A stretch of 64,000 nt of DNA, from positions 1 to 64,000 of the forward strand of contig JAKITO010000012.1 of the NCBI GenBank assembly GCA_021648025.1, written 5' to 3'. The translations under genes and the position numbers were made by a program. Each line of letters starts with the position of its first letter. Position 1 is the stretch's first letter. Origin of the DNA: Paracoccaceae bacterium. Lineage in GTDB: Bacteria > Pseudomonadota > Alphaproteobacteria > Rhodobacterales > Rhodobacteraceae. This document shows, one piece after another, positions 34,017 to 44,044 of the stretch. Under the pieces are notes generated by a model. It saw only the letters and a list, made by a program, of their open reading frames with translations. It was not told the origin of the DNA and ran no database searches.

Positions 34017-36164
34017 CTATCCACGATTGCCCGCCTTCAACTCCAACCGCCGCGCATGCAGGATTGGCTCGGTATACCCCGAAGGCTGTTCCCGCCCCTT
34101 GAACACCAGATCACAGGCCGCCTGAAACGCAACACCATCATACCCGGGGGCCATCGAACTATAAGTCGGGTCATCAGCGTTCTGAGCGTCAACGATCAAA
34201 GCCATCTTACGCATCGCCGCCATCACCGTATCCCGGTCAACCACATCGTGGTGCAGCCAGTTGGCGATATGCTGCGCCGAGATGCGGCAGGTGGCGCGGT
34301 CTTCCATCAGCCCCACGTTGTTGATGTCGGGCACTTTGGAACAGCCAACCCCCTGATCAATCCAGCGCACCACATAACCAAGGATACCTTGGGCGTTATT
34401 CTCGACCTCGCGCCGGACCTGGCGCTGATCCCATTTGCGATAGGCCGCCAGCGGGATGTCCAGAACCGTATCCACATAGGCCCGCCGCCCGCCGGCCTTT
34501 AGCCGGTCCTGAACCGCAAACACATCGACCTTGTGGTAATGCAGCGCATGCAGGGTGGCTGCCGTCGGGCTGGGCACCCAGGCGCAATTGGCACCGGATT
34601 TGGGATGCTCGATCTTTTGCTCCAGCATCGCCTCCATCAGGTCCGGCATGGCCCACATGCCCTTGCCGATCTGCGCCCGCCCCGACAGGCCACATTCAAG
34701 GCCGATATCGACGTTCTGGTTTTCATAGGCGCCAATCCAGGCCTTGCGCTTGATGAAATCCTTGCGACTGAACGGCCCGGCCTCCATTGATGTATGGATC
34801 TCGTCGCCGGTGCGATCCAGAAAGCCGGTATTGATGAACGCCACCCGCGATTTGGCGGCGCGGATACATTCCTTGAGGTTCACCGTGGTGCGGCGTTCTT
34901 CGTCCATGATGCCGATTTTGACGGTATTGCGTGGCAGGCCAAGGATGTCTTCGACCATATCGAAGGTTTGCACGGCAAACGCCACTTCGTCCGGCCCGTG
35001 CATCTTGGGTTTGACCACATAAACCGATCCGTGCTGCGAATTGCCGCCCGCACGGGCCAGATCATGTTTGGCGATCATCACGGTTACAAGCGCATCCATC
35101 AGCCCTTCAGGCACTTCATTGCCGCCTGCGTCCAGAATGGCCGGATTGGTCATCAGATGGCCAACATTGCGGATCCACATCAGGGCGCGGGTGCGGACAG
35201 TGACCTGTTCGCCGTTAGGGCCGGTAAAGGCGCGGTCCTCGGCCAAACGGCGGGTGATTTCGCGCCCGCCCTTGACCAGCTGTGCCTCAAGATCGCCGCG
35301 CATCAGGCCAAGCCAGTTGGTATAGGCGCCGACCTTGTCGTGCGCATCAACGCAAGCCACCGAATCCTCGCAGTCCATGATCGACGACACCGCCGCCTCA
35401 AGACGGACATCCGCAAGGCCCGCCCGGTCATGGCAGCCGATTGGGTGGGCGCGATTGAACACCAGTTCAACATGCAATCCGTTATTGGCCAAAAGCACCG
35501 AAGAGGGCGCGCGCGGATCGCCCAGATAACCGACAAACTTTTCCGGCGCGACCAAGGCTGCGCCATCAATCAACAACGCGCCATCCCTGACGTGATACCG
35601 GCGCACATCCCCGTGGCTGGCGCCGTGAATCGCAAAGGCCCGGTCCAGAAACACCCGGGCACGCGCCACAACCCGTGCGCCGTGCCCCTTGTCATAGCCG
35701 CCTTTTGGCGCAGCTGTGCCCATGGCATCAGTGCCGTAAAACGCATCATAAAGGCTGCCCCAGCGGGCATTGGCAGCATTGAGAGCATAGCGGGCGTTGG
35801 TGATCGGCACCACCAGTTGGGGGCCGGGCACAGTTGCAATTTCGGGGTCAACACCTTGGGTTTCAATGGTGAATTCATCGCCTTCCGGCAGCAGATAGCC
35901 GATCTTTTCCAGAAACAGGGTATAGGCCTCGTGATCATGCGGCTGACCCCGACGAGCAATGTGCCAGGCGTCGATCTGGCCTTGCAACTCTTGGCGTCGT
36001 GCCAAAAGCTGGCGGTTTACCGGTCCCAGTTCGGCCACCATTTTCGCCAGCCCGTCCCAGAATGCCGCTGACTCAACACCCGTACCCGGCAGTGCTTTGC
36101 GTTCAATGAACTCAACCAGTTCGCAGGCGACCTTCAACCCGCTTTTCATTTGCCTGTCTGTCAT
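34017..36164 (-). CDS. glcB: Malate synthase G
   Basis: GlcB condenses glyoxylate with acetyl-CoA to malate, serving the glyoxylate cycle and glycolate use. The 715-residue length is typical of isoform G. Signatures include [28 protein letters not shown] (~265-292), [39 protein letters not shown] with catalytic Arg/Glu (~430), and [22 protein letters not shown] 36164 (MTDRQMKSG) is preferred over an in-frame TTG six nt upstream. It is divergent from pepN. Confidence 0.97.
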   Translation of the reverse strand: MTDRQMKSGLKVACELVEFIERKALPGTGVESAAFWDGLAKMVAELGPVNRQLLARRQELQGQIDAWHIARRGQPHDHEAYTLFLEKIGYLLPEGDEFTIETQGVDPEIATVPGPQLVVPITNARYALNAANARWGSLYDAFYGTDAMGTAAPKGGYDKGHGARVVARARVFLDRAFAIHGASHGDVRRYHVRDGALLIDGAALVAPEKFVGYLGDPRAPSSVLLANNGLHVELVFNRAHPIGCHDRAGLADVRLEAAVSSIMDCEDSVACVDAHDKVGAYTNWLGLMRGDLEAQLVKGGREITRRLAEDRAFTGPNGEQVTVRTRALMWIRNVGHLMTNPAILDAGGNEVPEGLMDALVTVMIAKHDLARAGGNSQHGSVYVVKPKMHGPDEVAFAVQTFDMVEDILGLPRNTVKIGIMDEERRTTVNLKECIRAAKSRVAFINTGFLDRTGDEIHTSMEAGPFSRKDFIKRKAWIGAYENQNVDIGLECGLSGRAQIGKGMWAMPDLMEAMLEQKIEHPKSGANCAWVPSPTAATLHALHYHKVDVFAVQDRLKAGGRRAYVDTVLDIPLAAYRKWDQRQVRREVENNAQGILGYVVRWIDQGVGCSKVPDINNVGLMEDRATCRISAQHIANWLHHDVVDRDTVMAAMRKMALIVDAQNADDPTYSSMAPGYDGVAFQAACDLVFKGREQPSGYTEPILHARRLELKAGNRG

Positions 36165-36370
36165 TATCAAATTCCCGAACTCAATTGCGCGCTAACGTAT
36201 TGCGCCCCTCCTAATTTGAATTTCCCTTTCAAGCAACACGCCACAACAGGAAGCTGCGAGGGCAGCCCTCTTTGGGCTGGATCGAGCAGCCGGTTTGACA
36301 TTTCCCGCCTTTCGTCCAGTGCGATTGCACATTAACGTCCAGACAACCCAATTCCTTGCGAGGCCCTGAG

Positions 36371-38923
36371 ATGCGTAATGCCGCCCCCGAAACGATCCAT
36401 CTACAAGATTACACTCCTTTCGGCTTTTTCGTCGACAGCGTCGAGTTGACCTTCGACCTGGCCCCATCGGCCACACGGGTCACTGCCCGGATCAGCTTTC
36501 GTCCCAACCCTGAGGTGCCGGACCGCACATTCTTTCTGCATGGTGAAAACCTGAAACTGATCAGCGCCCGGATTGATGGCACAACAGTCACGCCCGATAT
36601 CACCGATACCGGCCTGACCTGCGCCGTTCCCGATGCACCGTTCGTGTGGCAATCCGTGGTCAAGATTGATCCGCAAGGCAATACCGCCCTGGAGGGGCTG
36701 TATATGTCGAACGGGATGTATTGCACCCAGTGCGAGGCCGAAGGCTTTCGCAAGATCACCTATTACCCGGACCGCCCGGATGTCATGTCGGTCTTTACTG
36801 TTCACATCAACGGCCCGCACCCGGTTCTGTTGTCCAATGGGAATCCCGGCGACGCAGGCGACGGCACGGCCACATGGCACGACCCCTGGCCCAAACCCGC
36901 CTATCTGTTTGCGTTGGTCGCAGGCGATCTGATTGCCCATTCAGACCAGTTTACCACCTGTTCGGGCCGCGATGTGGCGCTGAACCTTTGGGTGCGCCCG
37001 GGCGACGAACATAAATGTGCCTTTGGCATGGAAGCCTTGAAAAAGTCGATGGTATGGGACGAACAGACCTATGGGCGCGAATATGATCTGGATGTGTTCA
37101 ACATCGTCGCGGTTGATGATTTCAACATGGGCGCAATGGAGAACAAAGGGCTGAACGTATTCAACTCATCCGCCGTTCTGGCCAGCCCGGAAACCTCAAC
37201 AGATGGAAATTTCGAACGGATCGAAGCGATCATCGCACATGAGTATTTCCACAACTGGACCGGCAACCGCATCACCTGCCGCGACTGGTTCCAATTGTGC
37301 CTCAAAGAAGGGCTGACGGTGTTTCGGGATTCCGAATTCACCTCTGACATGCGCTCGGCCCCGGTCAAACGTATCAGCGATGTGATCGACCTGCGGGGCC
37401 GGCAATTTGCCGAAGACAACGGGCCGCTGTCGCATCCGGTGCGCCCGGCCAGCTTTCAGGAGATCAACAACTTTTACACCGCCACCGTGTACGAAAAAGG
37501 CGCCGAAGTGATTGGTATGCTGAAACGTTTGGTGGGCGATCAGGCCTACGGCCAAGCACTTGACCTGTATTTCGCCCGTCACGACGGTCAGGCCTGTACC
37601 ATCGAAGACTGGCTGGCGGTATTCACGGATGTAACCGGGCGCGACCTGAGCCAGTTCAAACGCTGGTATTCTCAGGCCGGCACCCCGCGCCTGAAGGTGA
37701 AAGAGGTCTGGAAAGACGGCACGTTCACCCTGGCATTCACCCAATCCACCCGGCCCAGCGCCACCACCCCCGATCCTGCCCCTTTGGTGATCCCGATCGA
37801 GGTCGGCCTGTTGGGGGCCAATGGCGACGAGGTGCAAAAAACCCAAATGCTGGAAATGACCCAAACCAGTCAAAGCTTTCATTTTGAGGGGTTGGCGGCG
37901 CGACCTGTCGCATCAATATTGCGCGGATTTTCGGCTCCGGTGATCCTTGAATATGACATTTCCAACGATCAGCGCGCGTTCCTGCTGGCGCATGACACCG
38001 ACCCGTTCAACCGCTGGGAGGCAGCCAGCGTATTGGCCCGCACAACGCTGATGGATATGGCCATCAACGCAACGGCCCCTGACAGCGCATGGCTGGACGG
38101 TATTCTGGCGGTGCTGCGGGACGAAACTCTTGACCCGGCATACCGTGCATTGATGCTGGCCATTCCGGGCCAGTCCGAACTGGCGGCGGCATTGCACGAG
38201 GCGGGCAAAACGCCTGACCCGGATGCAATCTGGACCGCACGCGAGGCGCTGAAACAGGCGATGGCCGTGCATGCTCAGGATCTGACCCCGCGTCTGGCGG
38301 CGCAAAACCAAATCGACGGCGCCTATGCCCCGGATGCCGAACAATCGGGCAAACGCGCCCTGGCGGGCGCGGTTCTGGCCATGATTACCCGGCTTGACGG
38401 TGGTACGGCAGCAGCGGCGCAATATGCCCGGGCTGATAACATGACCCTGCAATTGTCGGCCCTGTCCTGCCTGTTGAGTGCCGGAAAAGGCCAGACCGAA
38501 CTGGCCGCGTTCCGCGCCCAGTGGCAAGGCGACCGGTTGGTGATGGACAAATGGTTTGGCCTTCAGGTGATGCAGGCAGAACCGGACCGCGCCGTTGAAG
38601 TGGCCCGCGCATTGACGCAGGACAAGGCGTTCAACTGGAAAAACCCCAACCGGTTCCGCGCCGTGTTTGGCGCTTTGGCCGCCAATCACGCGGGCTTTCA
38701 CAACGCGAACGGCAGCGGCTATCAATTGCTGGCCGATTGGCTGATCCGGCTGGACGCGATCAACCCGCAGACAACCGCGCGCATGTGTGCGGTCTTTCAG
38801 ACCTGGAGGCGCTATGACACATCCCGTCAGGCGCTGTTGTCCGATCAACTGACCCGGATCGCCGACACGCCTGACCTATCGCGCGATACCAATGAAATGA
38901 TCAACCGCATTAGGGGAATATAG
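36371..38923 (+). CDS. pepN: Aminopeptidase N (M1 family)
   Basis: PepN removes N-terminal residues from peptides in the cytoplasm. The 850-residue zinc enzyme shows the substrate-anchoring MGAMENKGLN (~253) and the zinc site HEYFHNWTGNR (~290) with the second Glu in LKEGLTVFRDSEF. A long C-terminal alpha-helical domain follows. The ATG at 36371 (MRNAAPETIHLQ) is used; a TTG 15 nt upstream would add five residues. The SDR gene starts 2 nt after its stop, implying a shared transcript. Confidence 0.96.
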   Translation: MRNAAPETIHLQDYTPFGFFVDSVELTFDLAPSATRVTARISFRPNPEVPDRTFFLHGENLKLISARIDGTTVTPDITDTGLTCAVPDAPFVWQSVVKIDPQGNTALEGLYMSNGMYCTQCEAEGFRKITYYPDRPDVMSVFTVHINGPHPVLLSNGNPGDAGDGTATWHDPWPKPAYLFALVAGDLIAHSDQFTTCSGRDVALNLWVRPGDEHKCAFGMEALKKSMVWDEQTYGREYDLDVFNIVAVDDFNMGAMENKGLNVFNSSAVLASPETSTDGNFERIEAIIAHEYFHNWTGNRITCRDWFQLCLKEGLTVFRDSEFTSDMRSAPVKRISDVIDLRGRQFAEDNGPLSHPVRPASFQEINNFYTATVYEKGAEVIGMLKRLVGDQAYGQALDLYFARHDGQACTIEDWLAVFTDVTGRDLSQFKRWYSQAGTPRLKVKEVWKDGTFTLAFTQSTRPSATTPDPAPLVIPIEVGLLGANGDEVQKTQMLEMTQTSQSFHFEGLAARPVASILRGFSAPVILEYDISNDQRAFLLAHDTDPFNRWEAASVLARTTLMDMAINATAPDSAWLDGILAVLRDETLDPAYRALMLAIPGQSELAAALHEAGKTPDPDAIWTAREALKQAMAVHAQDLTPRLAAQNQIDGAYAPDAEQSGKRALAGAVLAMITRLDGGTAAAAQYARADNMTLQLSALSCLLSAGKGQTELAAFRAQWQGDRLVMDKWFGLQVMQAEPDRAVEVARALTQDKAFNWKNPNRFRAVFGALAANHAGFHNANGSGYQLLADWLIRLDAINPQTTARMCAVFQTWRRYDTSRQALLSDQLTRIADTPDLSRDTNEMINRIRGI

Positions 38924-38925
38924 CT

Positions 38926-39666
38926 ATGCGCAAGACCCTACTCATCACCGGTGCCAGCGCCGGTATTGGCGCGGCTACGGCACTCAAGGCGGCACAGGCG
39001 GGGTATGATCTGGCCTTGAATTATCACAGTAACAAAGCCGGGGCCGAGGCCGTCGCCGTCCAGGCCCGCGCGGCGGGCGCCCGGGTGATCCTGTGCCCCG
39101 GCGATGTGGCCGACCCGGACGCAATTGCCGGAATTTACACGCAGGTGGACGAAGAATTTGGCAGGCTGGACGCATTGGTCAATAACGCCGGTGTCGTCGA
39201 CCTGATTGCAAGAGTCACCGATTTCACCCATGACCGCCTGCGCCGGATGTTCGATATCAACGTCATCGGCGCCATTCTGGTCGCCAAAGAGGCGGTGTTG
39301 CGGATGCAGGCACAAGGCGGTGGCGGGGTGATCGTCAATGTCTCATCCATTGCGGCCAAGCTGGGGGCGGCCAATTCATTTGTCGATTATGCGGCCTCAA
39401 AAGGGGCGATCGACACCTTTACCAAAGGCCTTAGCGACGAAGTGGCCCCCCAGGGCATTCGCGTCAACGCCGTGCGCCCCGGCATTATCGAGACCGACAT
39501 TCACGCCAAATCCGGCGCGCCCGAACGGGTCGGCGAAATCGGCCCTACAGCCCCTATGCGGCGTTCAGGTCATGCCGATGAGGTGGCGGATGCGATCCTT
39601 TATCTGTTGTCGGATCAGGCCAGTTTTATCACCGGCACCTTGCTTGACGTGACCGGCGGGCGTTGA
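38926..39666 (+). CDS. Short-chain dehydrogenase/reductase (classical SDR)
   Basis: 246 residues with TGASAGIG (nucleotide-binding, ~8-15), NNAGVV (~86), catalytic Ser in VIVNVSSIAA (~140) and YAASK (~157-161), plus a C-terminal ITGTLLDVTGGR. The pattern is that of NADP-dependent classical SDRs resembling 3-oxoacyl-ACP reductase and glucose dehydrogenase. The substrate cannot be named. It sits between pepN and a small membrane protein gene, and all three are in a row with 0-2 bp gaps. Confidence 0.9.
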   Translation: MRKTLLITGASAGIGAATALKAAQAGYDLALNYHSNKAGAEAVAVQARAAGARVILCPGDVADPDAIAGIYTQVDEEFGRLDALVNNAGVVDLIARVTDFTHDRLRRMFDINVIGAILVAKEAVLRMQAQGGGGVIVNVSSIAAKLGAANSFVDYAASKGAIDTFTKGLSDEVAPQGIRVNAVRPGIIETDIHAKSGAPERVGEIGPTAPMRRSGHADEVADAILYLLSDQASFITGTLLDVTGGR

Positions 39667-40098
39667 ATGGCCGCCGTCTTTTGCTTTACCCGCGAAGGCC
39701 GCAGCCGACGGACGGCAATCATTGTGATCTGTATCTACGCGGTATTGGCCGCGGCCATTGTTCTGATCAACGCGGCATGGTGGTTGATGGCCCTGCTTGC
39801 CCTGCCGACCTTACCCGCCCTTTATGATCTTTGGCGCAGCCCAAGCGCCGGTGTGCGACTAAGTGATGATCACCTTGAATGGCATACGGGCACCCGCAAA
39901 GGCGCGCTGGACCTCTCTGAAATTGACTATATGCGCTTTGACACGCGGTTTGATTTTTCGGTCCGGGTGACGGCAATCCTGACCAATGACAAACCTGTCC
40001 GCCTGCCCGACGAAGCCATGCCTGCGCATAAAGCCTTTGAGACGGAACTGACGGCGCGCGGTATCCGCGTGGATCGCCATCATTTTGTGGTGTTTTAA
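39667..40098 (+). CDS. Small membrane protein with a PH-like cytoplasmic tail, unknown function
   Basis: 143 residues. Two adjoining hydrophobic segments (TAIIVICIYAVLAAAIVLI and AWWLMALLALPTLPALYDL, ~18-57) are followed by a soluble, beta-rich stretch (GVRLSDDHLEWHTGTRKGALDLSEIDYMRF...). That arrangement resembles bacterial PH-like (DUF304-type) membrane proteins, but the match is not certain. The start codon follows the SDR stop directly, so it is probably the last gene of the pepN transcript. The hairpin element at 40099 begins at the base after its stop. Confidence 0.6.
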   Translation: MAAVFCFTREGRSRRTAIIVICIYAVLAAAIVLINAAWWLMALLALPTLPALYDLWRSPSAGVRLSDDHLEWHTGTRKGALDLSEIDYMRFDTRFDFSVRVTAILTNDKPVRLPDEAMPAHKAFETELTARGIRVDRHHFVVF

Positions 40099-40208
40099 AG
40101 CGAAACCAATCCAATTGGATTCAGGAATTCACCACCCGGCCCAAGGCAGCATTTGCACAGCACAACCCATTCGGGCGGGGTAATGAATGCGACTGGATTG
40201 GTTTCGCT
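40099..40208. repeat. 110-bp element with 14-bp perfect terminal inverted repeats
   Basis: AGCGAAACCAATCC at 40099-40112 is exactly complementary to GGATTGGTTTCGCT at 40195-40208. Inside, ATTCACC/CCCG stretches can pair imperfectly with CGGGCGGGGTAATGAAT, so the whole may fold into one long hairpin. It directly follows a stop codon. It could be a non-autonomous mobile element (MITE), or a transcribed structural RNA or terminator. No flanking target duplication is evident. Confidence 0.55.
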
Positions 40209-40360
40209 CCGGGACCAACGCCCGATCTTTTGGCATTAACAATTTGCCACGCAAATATCCCATTTCTTGACCCGGAACACCCTATCCACGCCATCATTGC
40301 GCCCAAATACAGCAGCACACTGGCGTCGATACAGATTGCTATCCTCTTATTGGAGCAAAA

Positions 40361-41665
40361 ATGCTCAGACTAATCTCGCCTGCCCTTGCGGCTTCGACAA
40401 CAATAATTGACACACTGAAGGCCCGGCTTGGCCGGGTGTCGCCCGCCCGCATCCTTGCCTTGGGCGGCCCTCCGGTCAGACGTCCGCCGCTTTATGACCC
40501 GTCGCTGAACCCAGAGCAATATCTGAGCATCCCGGTTCTGGATCAGAACCCCGATGAAAGGGCCTGCCGCGAGGTCTATCTGCGTGGTCAGTTTCTGGCC
40601 CGCCAGGATCGCTGGAGTGACCTCGCGCACGAAATTACAACTGCCGAATCCGGGCGGAAAACCAGCCCCGGAGGTATGCCATTGGCGGATTTGCTGGCTT
40701 ATGGCGCGCGTTCGGACGTGGTGCACCGGGTCGAACATGCCCTTCAGGACGGTGCCAGCGCCAAAGACACAGCCCTGAATGACGGTATTGATGCACTGGA
40801 AAGCATGCATCGGGACCACCCGGATACGCCGGTCATCACCCTGATTGTTGCCCTGACCCATATCGACATTGGCTGGGCCTGGCGCGGCACATCCTGGGAA
40901 ACCATTGTACCCGCTCTAAATCGTTCCCGATGTGCGGCGCATTTTGACCGGGCGCAACACCTGTTGTCACCGCTGTGCGGCATCGAGTTGAACAGCCCCC
41001 TGTTGGCCGCCGCGCGCTGTGCGCAGCTGGCCGGTCAACGCGATCCGCAATCCAGCATTGCCGACGACTACGAAGACCTTATCGACCTTGATCCGCGCAA
41101 CTACCGCCACATGCGCGCTTTGGGAAACCATTTACTGCCTCGTTGGTTTGGCAGCTATCAGCAATTGGAGCTGGAAGCCCGCCGCACCGCATCACGGACC
41201 CAGGATATCTGGGGCGCCGGGGCCTATTCCTGGGTCTATTTCGACGCCATCGCCACGGACGAAAATGCCTGTGCCCACGTTGATGTCGGGTTTTTCATCG
41301 ACGGGTTGCACGACATCCTGAAGGCGCGCCCGGATCAGGCCATGGTCAATCTGCTCGCGTCATACTGCGCGGTTGCCCTGCGCCACGGGCTTGGCCTCAG
41401 TTCCGAAGCCGATTTCCCACGTATGCAGATCGCGGATAGCGCCCGGTGGCTGATCCGCGATCACCTGAAACAATTGCACCCGATGATCTGGGCCCATGCG
41501 GCCGACGGATTTGACAATAACGCCCGGGTCACGTCTCTGCCCCGATTTGCGGCGCGCGGTCAGGCCCATGCCCTGCAAGCCATTGCCGACCAGTTTCGCG
41601 ACGATATCAACCGGGGACAACGCGTGACATTTACCTCCGAAGGTGCAGAACTGCACTCCGCCTGA
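40361..41665 (+). CDS. Uncharacterised 434-residue protein, TPR-like helical
   Basis: I do not recognise this protein. It is predicted to be soluble and mostly helical, with TPR-like stretches (YEDLIDLDPRNYRHMRALGNHLLPRWFGSYQQLELEARR) and aromatic-rich helices near residue 160 (THIDIGWAWRGTSWETIVPAL). There is no signal peptide and no catalytic motif. A GGAG lies 8 nt before the ATG. It stands alone between the 110-bp hairpin element and a DegT aminotransferase gene; codon use looks like the neighbours, so it is probably a genuine gene of the lineage. Confidence 0.7.
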   Translation: MLRLISPALAASTTIIDTLKARLGRVSPARILALGGPPVRRPPLYDPSLNPEQYLSIPVLDQNPDERACREVYLRGQFLARQDRWSDLAHEITTAESGRKTSPGGMPLADLLAYGARSDVVHRVEHALQDGASAKDTALNDGIDALESMHRDHPDTPVITLIVALTHIDIGWAWRGTSWETIVPALNRSRCAAHFDRAQHLLSPLCGIELNSPLLAAARCAQLAGQRDPQSSIADDYEDLIDLDPRNYRHMRALGNHLLPRWFGSYQQLELEARRTASRTQDIWGAGAYSWVYFDAIATDENACAHVDVGFFIDGLHDILKARPDQAMVNLLASYCAVALRHGLGLSSEADFPRMQIADSARWLIRDHLKQLHPMIWAHAADGFDNNARVTSLPRFAARGQAHALQAIADQFRDDINRGQRVTFTSEGAELHSA

Positions 41666-41828
41666 TCCCGCGCATGTACGCGTTGGGGGGGGCATCCCGC
41701 CGGTAGTAACCTCGGATACAGGCCACAACGGCCTCGTCCGTGAATTTTTCGCCGATTTGCAATCCAAGGCTTGGCATATCATCCCAATTGTTTTAGTTTT
41801 CCCAAAGGTCGAGTGAAGGAAAACGAAA

Positions 41829-43052
41829 ATGATACCGCCCAAAGCAACATCGACAGGTAACGCCACACAGCCACCCAACGTGCATGACGCCGACCCTATC
41901 CCCGATGCCGCCCGCGTGGCCATTGATGCAATGCTGCGAACGGGTGACCTGTTTCGCTATACTACCCCCGAAAATTCACCCGTTGCCCTGCTTGAGGCAG
42001 AATTTGCCGCTTTGTTGGGGTCTAAATATGCCCTGGCGGTGTCTTCCTGTTCGGCCGCCCTGTTCTTGTCGCTGAAATCTCTGGGCCTGCCGCGCGATGC
42101 CCGCGTCCTGTTGCCCGGCTTTACCTTTGCCGCCGTGCCCTCGTCGGTGGTTCATGCCGATTGCATCCCCGTCCTGTGCGAAGTCGGCGACAATTACCGC
42201 GTCGACATGGCGGATTTCGAGGCCAAGCTGGACGGCATTTCAGCCATTATAATCAGCCACATGCGCGGCCATACCTCGGATATGGACGCCATCATGGACT
42301 TGGCTCTGGCGCGCGACATTCCGGTGATCGAGGATGCCGCGCACTCATTGGGCACCACCTGGGGCGGGCAGAATATCGGCACTATTGGGCGGGTCGGCTG
42401 TTTCTCGTTTCAGTCATACAAAATGATCAATGCGGGAGAGGGCGGCATCCTGATCACCGATGACGCCGACCTTGTGGCCCGCGCCATCATCATGTCCGGC
42501 GCCTACGAACATAACTGGAAGAAACACCCGGTTCTGCACAGCGCATTTGCGCAATGGCAGAACCAGCTGCCGCTTTATAACCTGCGCATGTCGAACCTTT
42601 CGGCTGCGGTTATTCGCCCGCAACTGCCGCATCTTGCGGCGCGGGTAAAGGGCGGGCGCACGAACCATGACTATGTCGCTGCCCGGCTGAATGCCTCGCC
42701 TTACATTACGGTGCCGGGTGCCTTGCCGCTTGAGGTCCGCGCACCAGATTCGATCCAGTTCAACTTAGTCGGCTTGGATGACGACGACGTGCTGGTTTTT
42801 GCCGCCCAAGCCGAAGCGCGCGGCGTCAAGGTACAGGTGTTCGGCCTAAGCCAGGACAACGCCCGCGCCTTCTGGAACTGGCAATTCATGCCCGAAATGC
42901 CTGAGTTGCCGAAAACCCGCGCCATGCTGATGCGCGCCTGCGACGTGCGCCTGCCGGTGCGCCTGACCCAGGACGAATTGGACGTGATTGTCGATATTCT
43001 GACCCAGGCGGCAGCGGCCGCCGCCGGGCCTGTTGCGGCATACGGAACCTGA
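41829..43052 (+). CDS. DegT/DnrJ/EryC1/StrS-family PLP-dependent aminotransferase
   Basis: 407 residues of the sugar-aminotransferase family: ALAVSSCSAALFLSLKSLGL (~70), VLLPGFTFAAVPSSV, PVIEDAAHSLGTTWGG (~165-180) with the PLP-binding Asp, and the Schiff-base Lys in CFSFQSYKMINAGEGG (~198). Members usually transaminate nucleotide-linked keto-sugars for surface glycans or antibiotics. No sugar or glycan genes flank it here, so its role is open. AAGGAAAA lies just before the ATG. Confidence 0.88.
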   Translation: MIPPKATSTGNATQPPNVHDADPIPDAARVAIDAMLRTGDLFRYTTPENSPVALLEAEFAALLGSKYALAVSSCSAALFLSLKSLGLPRDARVLLPGFTFAAVPSSVVHADCIPVLCEVGDNYRVDMADFEAKLDGISAIIISHMRGHTSDMDAIMDLALARDIPVIEDAAHSLGTTWGGQNIGTIGRVGCFSFQSYKMINAGEGGILITDDADLVARAIIMSGAYEHNWKKHPVLHSAFAQWQNQLPLYNLRMSNLSAAVIRPQLPHLAARVKGGRTNHDYVAARLNASPYITVPGALPLEVRAPDSIQFNLVGLDDDDVLVFAAQAEARGVKVQVFGLSQDNARAFWNWQFMPEMPELPKTRAMLMRACDVRLPVRLTQDELDVIVDILTQAAAAAAGPVAAYGT

Positions 43053-43059
43053 GTGGTCA

Positions 43060-43075
43060 GCGGGGGTTTCCCCGC
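43060..43075. terminator. Hairpin between convergent aminotransferase and phaR genes
   Basis: GCGGGG-GTTT-CCCCGC, a 6-bp GC stem, occupies most of the 31-bp gap between two convergent genes. It lacks a T-run on either strand but its position suggests bidirectional termination. Confidence 0.5.
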
Positions 43076-43083
43076 CTGTCCTG

Positions 43084-43674
43084 TCACTTCAATCTTGACA
43101 GCTTGTCCTGCAATTCTGCCAGTTGCTGCTTGATCTCGTCCAGGCCCTCGCCCTTTTCGTCGGCCTTCTGTTGCGTTTTGCCCGCACCCGACCAGCCAGA
43201 ATCCATTCCGCCAGCAATTCCGCCAGCCATTCCGCCTGTCATCGCCTTCAAAAATGCTTCCTGCTGGGCTTTCATTGCTTCAAACCCTGGCATCTGCGTC
43301 ATTGGGTTCATTGAACTCATCTGTGCGCTCATCTGCTCAACGGCCTTTGACTGACTGTCCCTCAGCATCTCGAATGAGTTGCTCAGAAACTCGGGCATCA
43401 TACCCCCGCCCGGCACCATGTAACTGCGCACCAGATCGTTCAGCACATCCACCGGCAATATGTTCTCGCCCCGGCTTTCGTGTTCGGCAATGATTTGCAA
43501 CAGATACTGGCGGGTCAGGTCGTCGCCCGATTTCAGATCAATGATCTGCACCTCGCGCCCGGCGCGGATGAACCCTGCGATATCCTCCAGCGTCACATAA
43601 TCGCTGGTTTCGGTGTTATAAAGCCGACGGCTCGCATAGCGTTTGATCAGCAGTGGTTTGTCCTTATCGCCCAT
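43084..43674 (-). CDS. phaR: Polyhydroxyalkanoate synthesis repressor PhaR
   Basis: PhaR binds both DNA and PHA granules and releases phaP transcription when polymer accumulates. The 196-residue protein begins with the PHB/PHA accumulation regulator DNA-binding domain (LLIKRYASRRLYNTETSDYVTLEDIAGFIRAGREVQIIDLKSGDDLTRQYLLQII, ~8-62), followed by the PhaR C-terminal region and a Gly/Met-rich linker (~160-175). The start ATG 43674 (MGDKDKPLL) has GGGGAG upstream. CTGC-N3-GCAG sites before phaP and phaC are its likely targets. Confidence 0.95.
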   Translation of the reverse strand: MGDKDKPLLIKRYASRRLYNTETSDYVTLEDIAGFIRAGREVQIIDLKSGDDLTRQYLLQIIAEHESRGENILPVDVLNDLVRSYMVPGGGMMPEFLSNSFEMLRDSQSKAVEQMSAQMSSMNPMTQMPGFEAMKAQQEAFLKAMTGGMAGGIAGGMDSGWSGAGKTQQKADEKGEGLDEIKQQLAELQDKLSRLK

Positions 43675-44044
43675 GCGGTTCTCCCCAGAAAATGCAGCGT
43701 TGCAGCAAAGACTATGTGAGTGCAGAACAAATGGAAAGGGTGGCAACAAGACCCCGGACATTATCACCAGTCGCGCAGCAGCATGAAATTCCGGCCCGCC
43801 CGTTGATTGACCCCTTTATTTCCCGAGAATAATTCAACAGGATACCTCCGTCGCAAGAGTTTCGTAGCATCACATCCGGGCCGTGCTGCGTTTGCCATGC
43901 TGTTTGTTCCGGCATTTCGTTCATCAGATGCCGGCCTTTGTGATGGGCGCGTTTTCAACGCTTTATATCGCCTATGCGTTAGTCGTGTGTAACTTTTGCA
44001 GCCACTTTGCTGACGGCAAAGACCTTGTACCCGTTAAACCGGCG
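43675..44044. other. 370-bp intergenic region upstream of phaR, no gene seen
   Basis: I find no protein or RNA gene here; the short open frames on both strands carry no recognisable motif. Two GCAG half-sites at 43694-43697 and 43702-43705 lie ~20-30 bp before the phaR start and may allow PhaR autoregulation. Confidence 0.5.

Noticed and set aside
34794-36071. 425-codon open frame on the + strand across glcB
   Set aside because: Antisense of malate synthase G; no motif and no ribosome binding site. Long shadow frames are expected at this G+C content.
40099-40208. Integron attC site
   Set aside because: The inverted repeat lacks the GTTRRRY/RYYYAAC ends and no integron integrase is present.
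41640-41785. 48-codon minus-strand frame starting MPSLGLQIGEKF
   Set aside because: Plausible-looking but short, overlapping the 3' end of the 434-residue gene antisense, and without a recognisable family.
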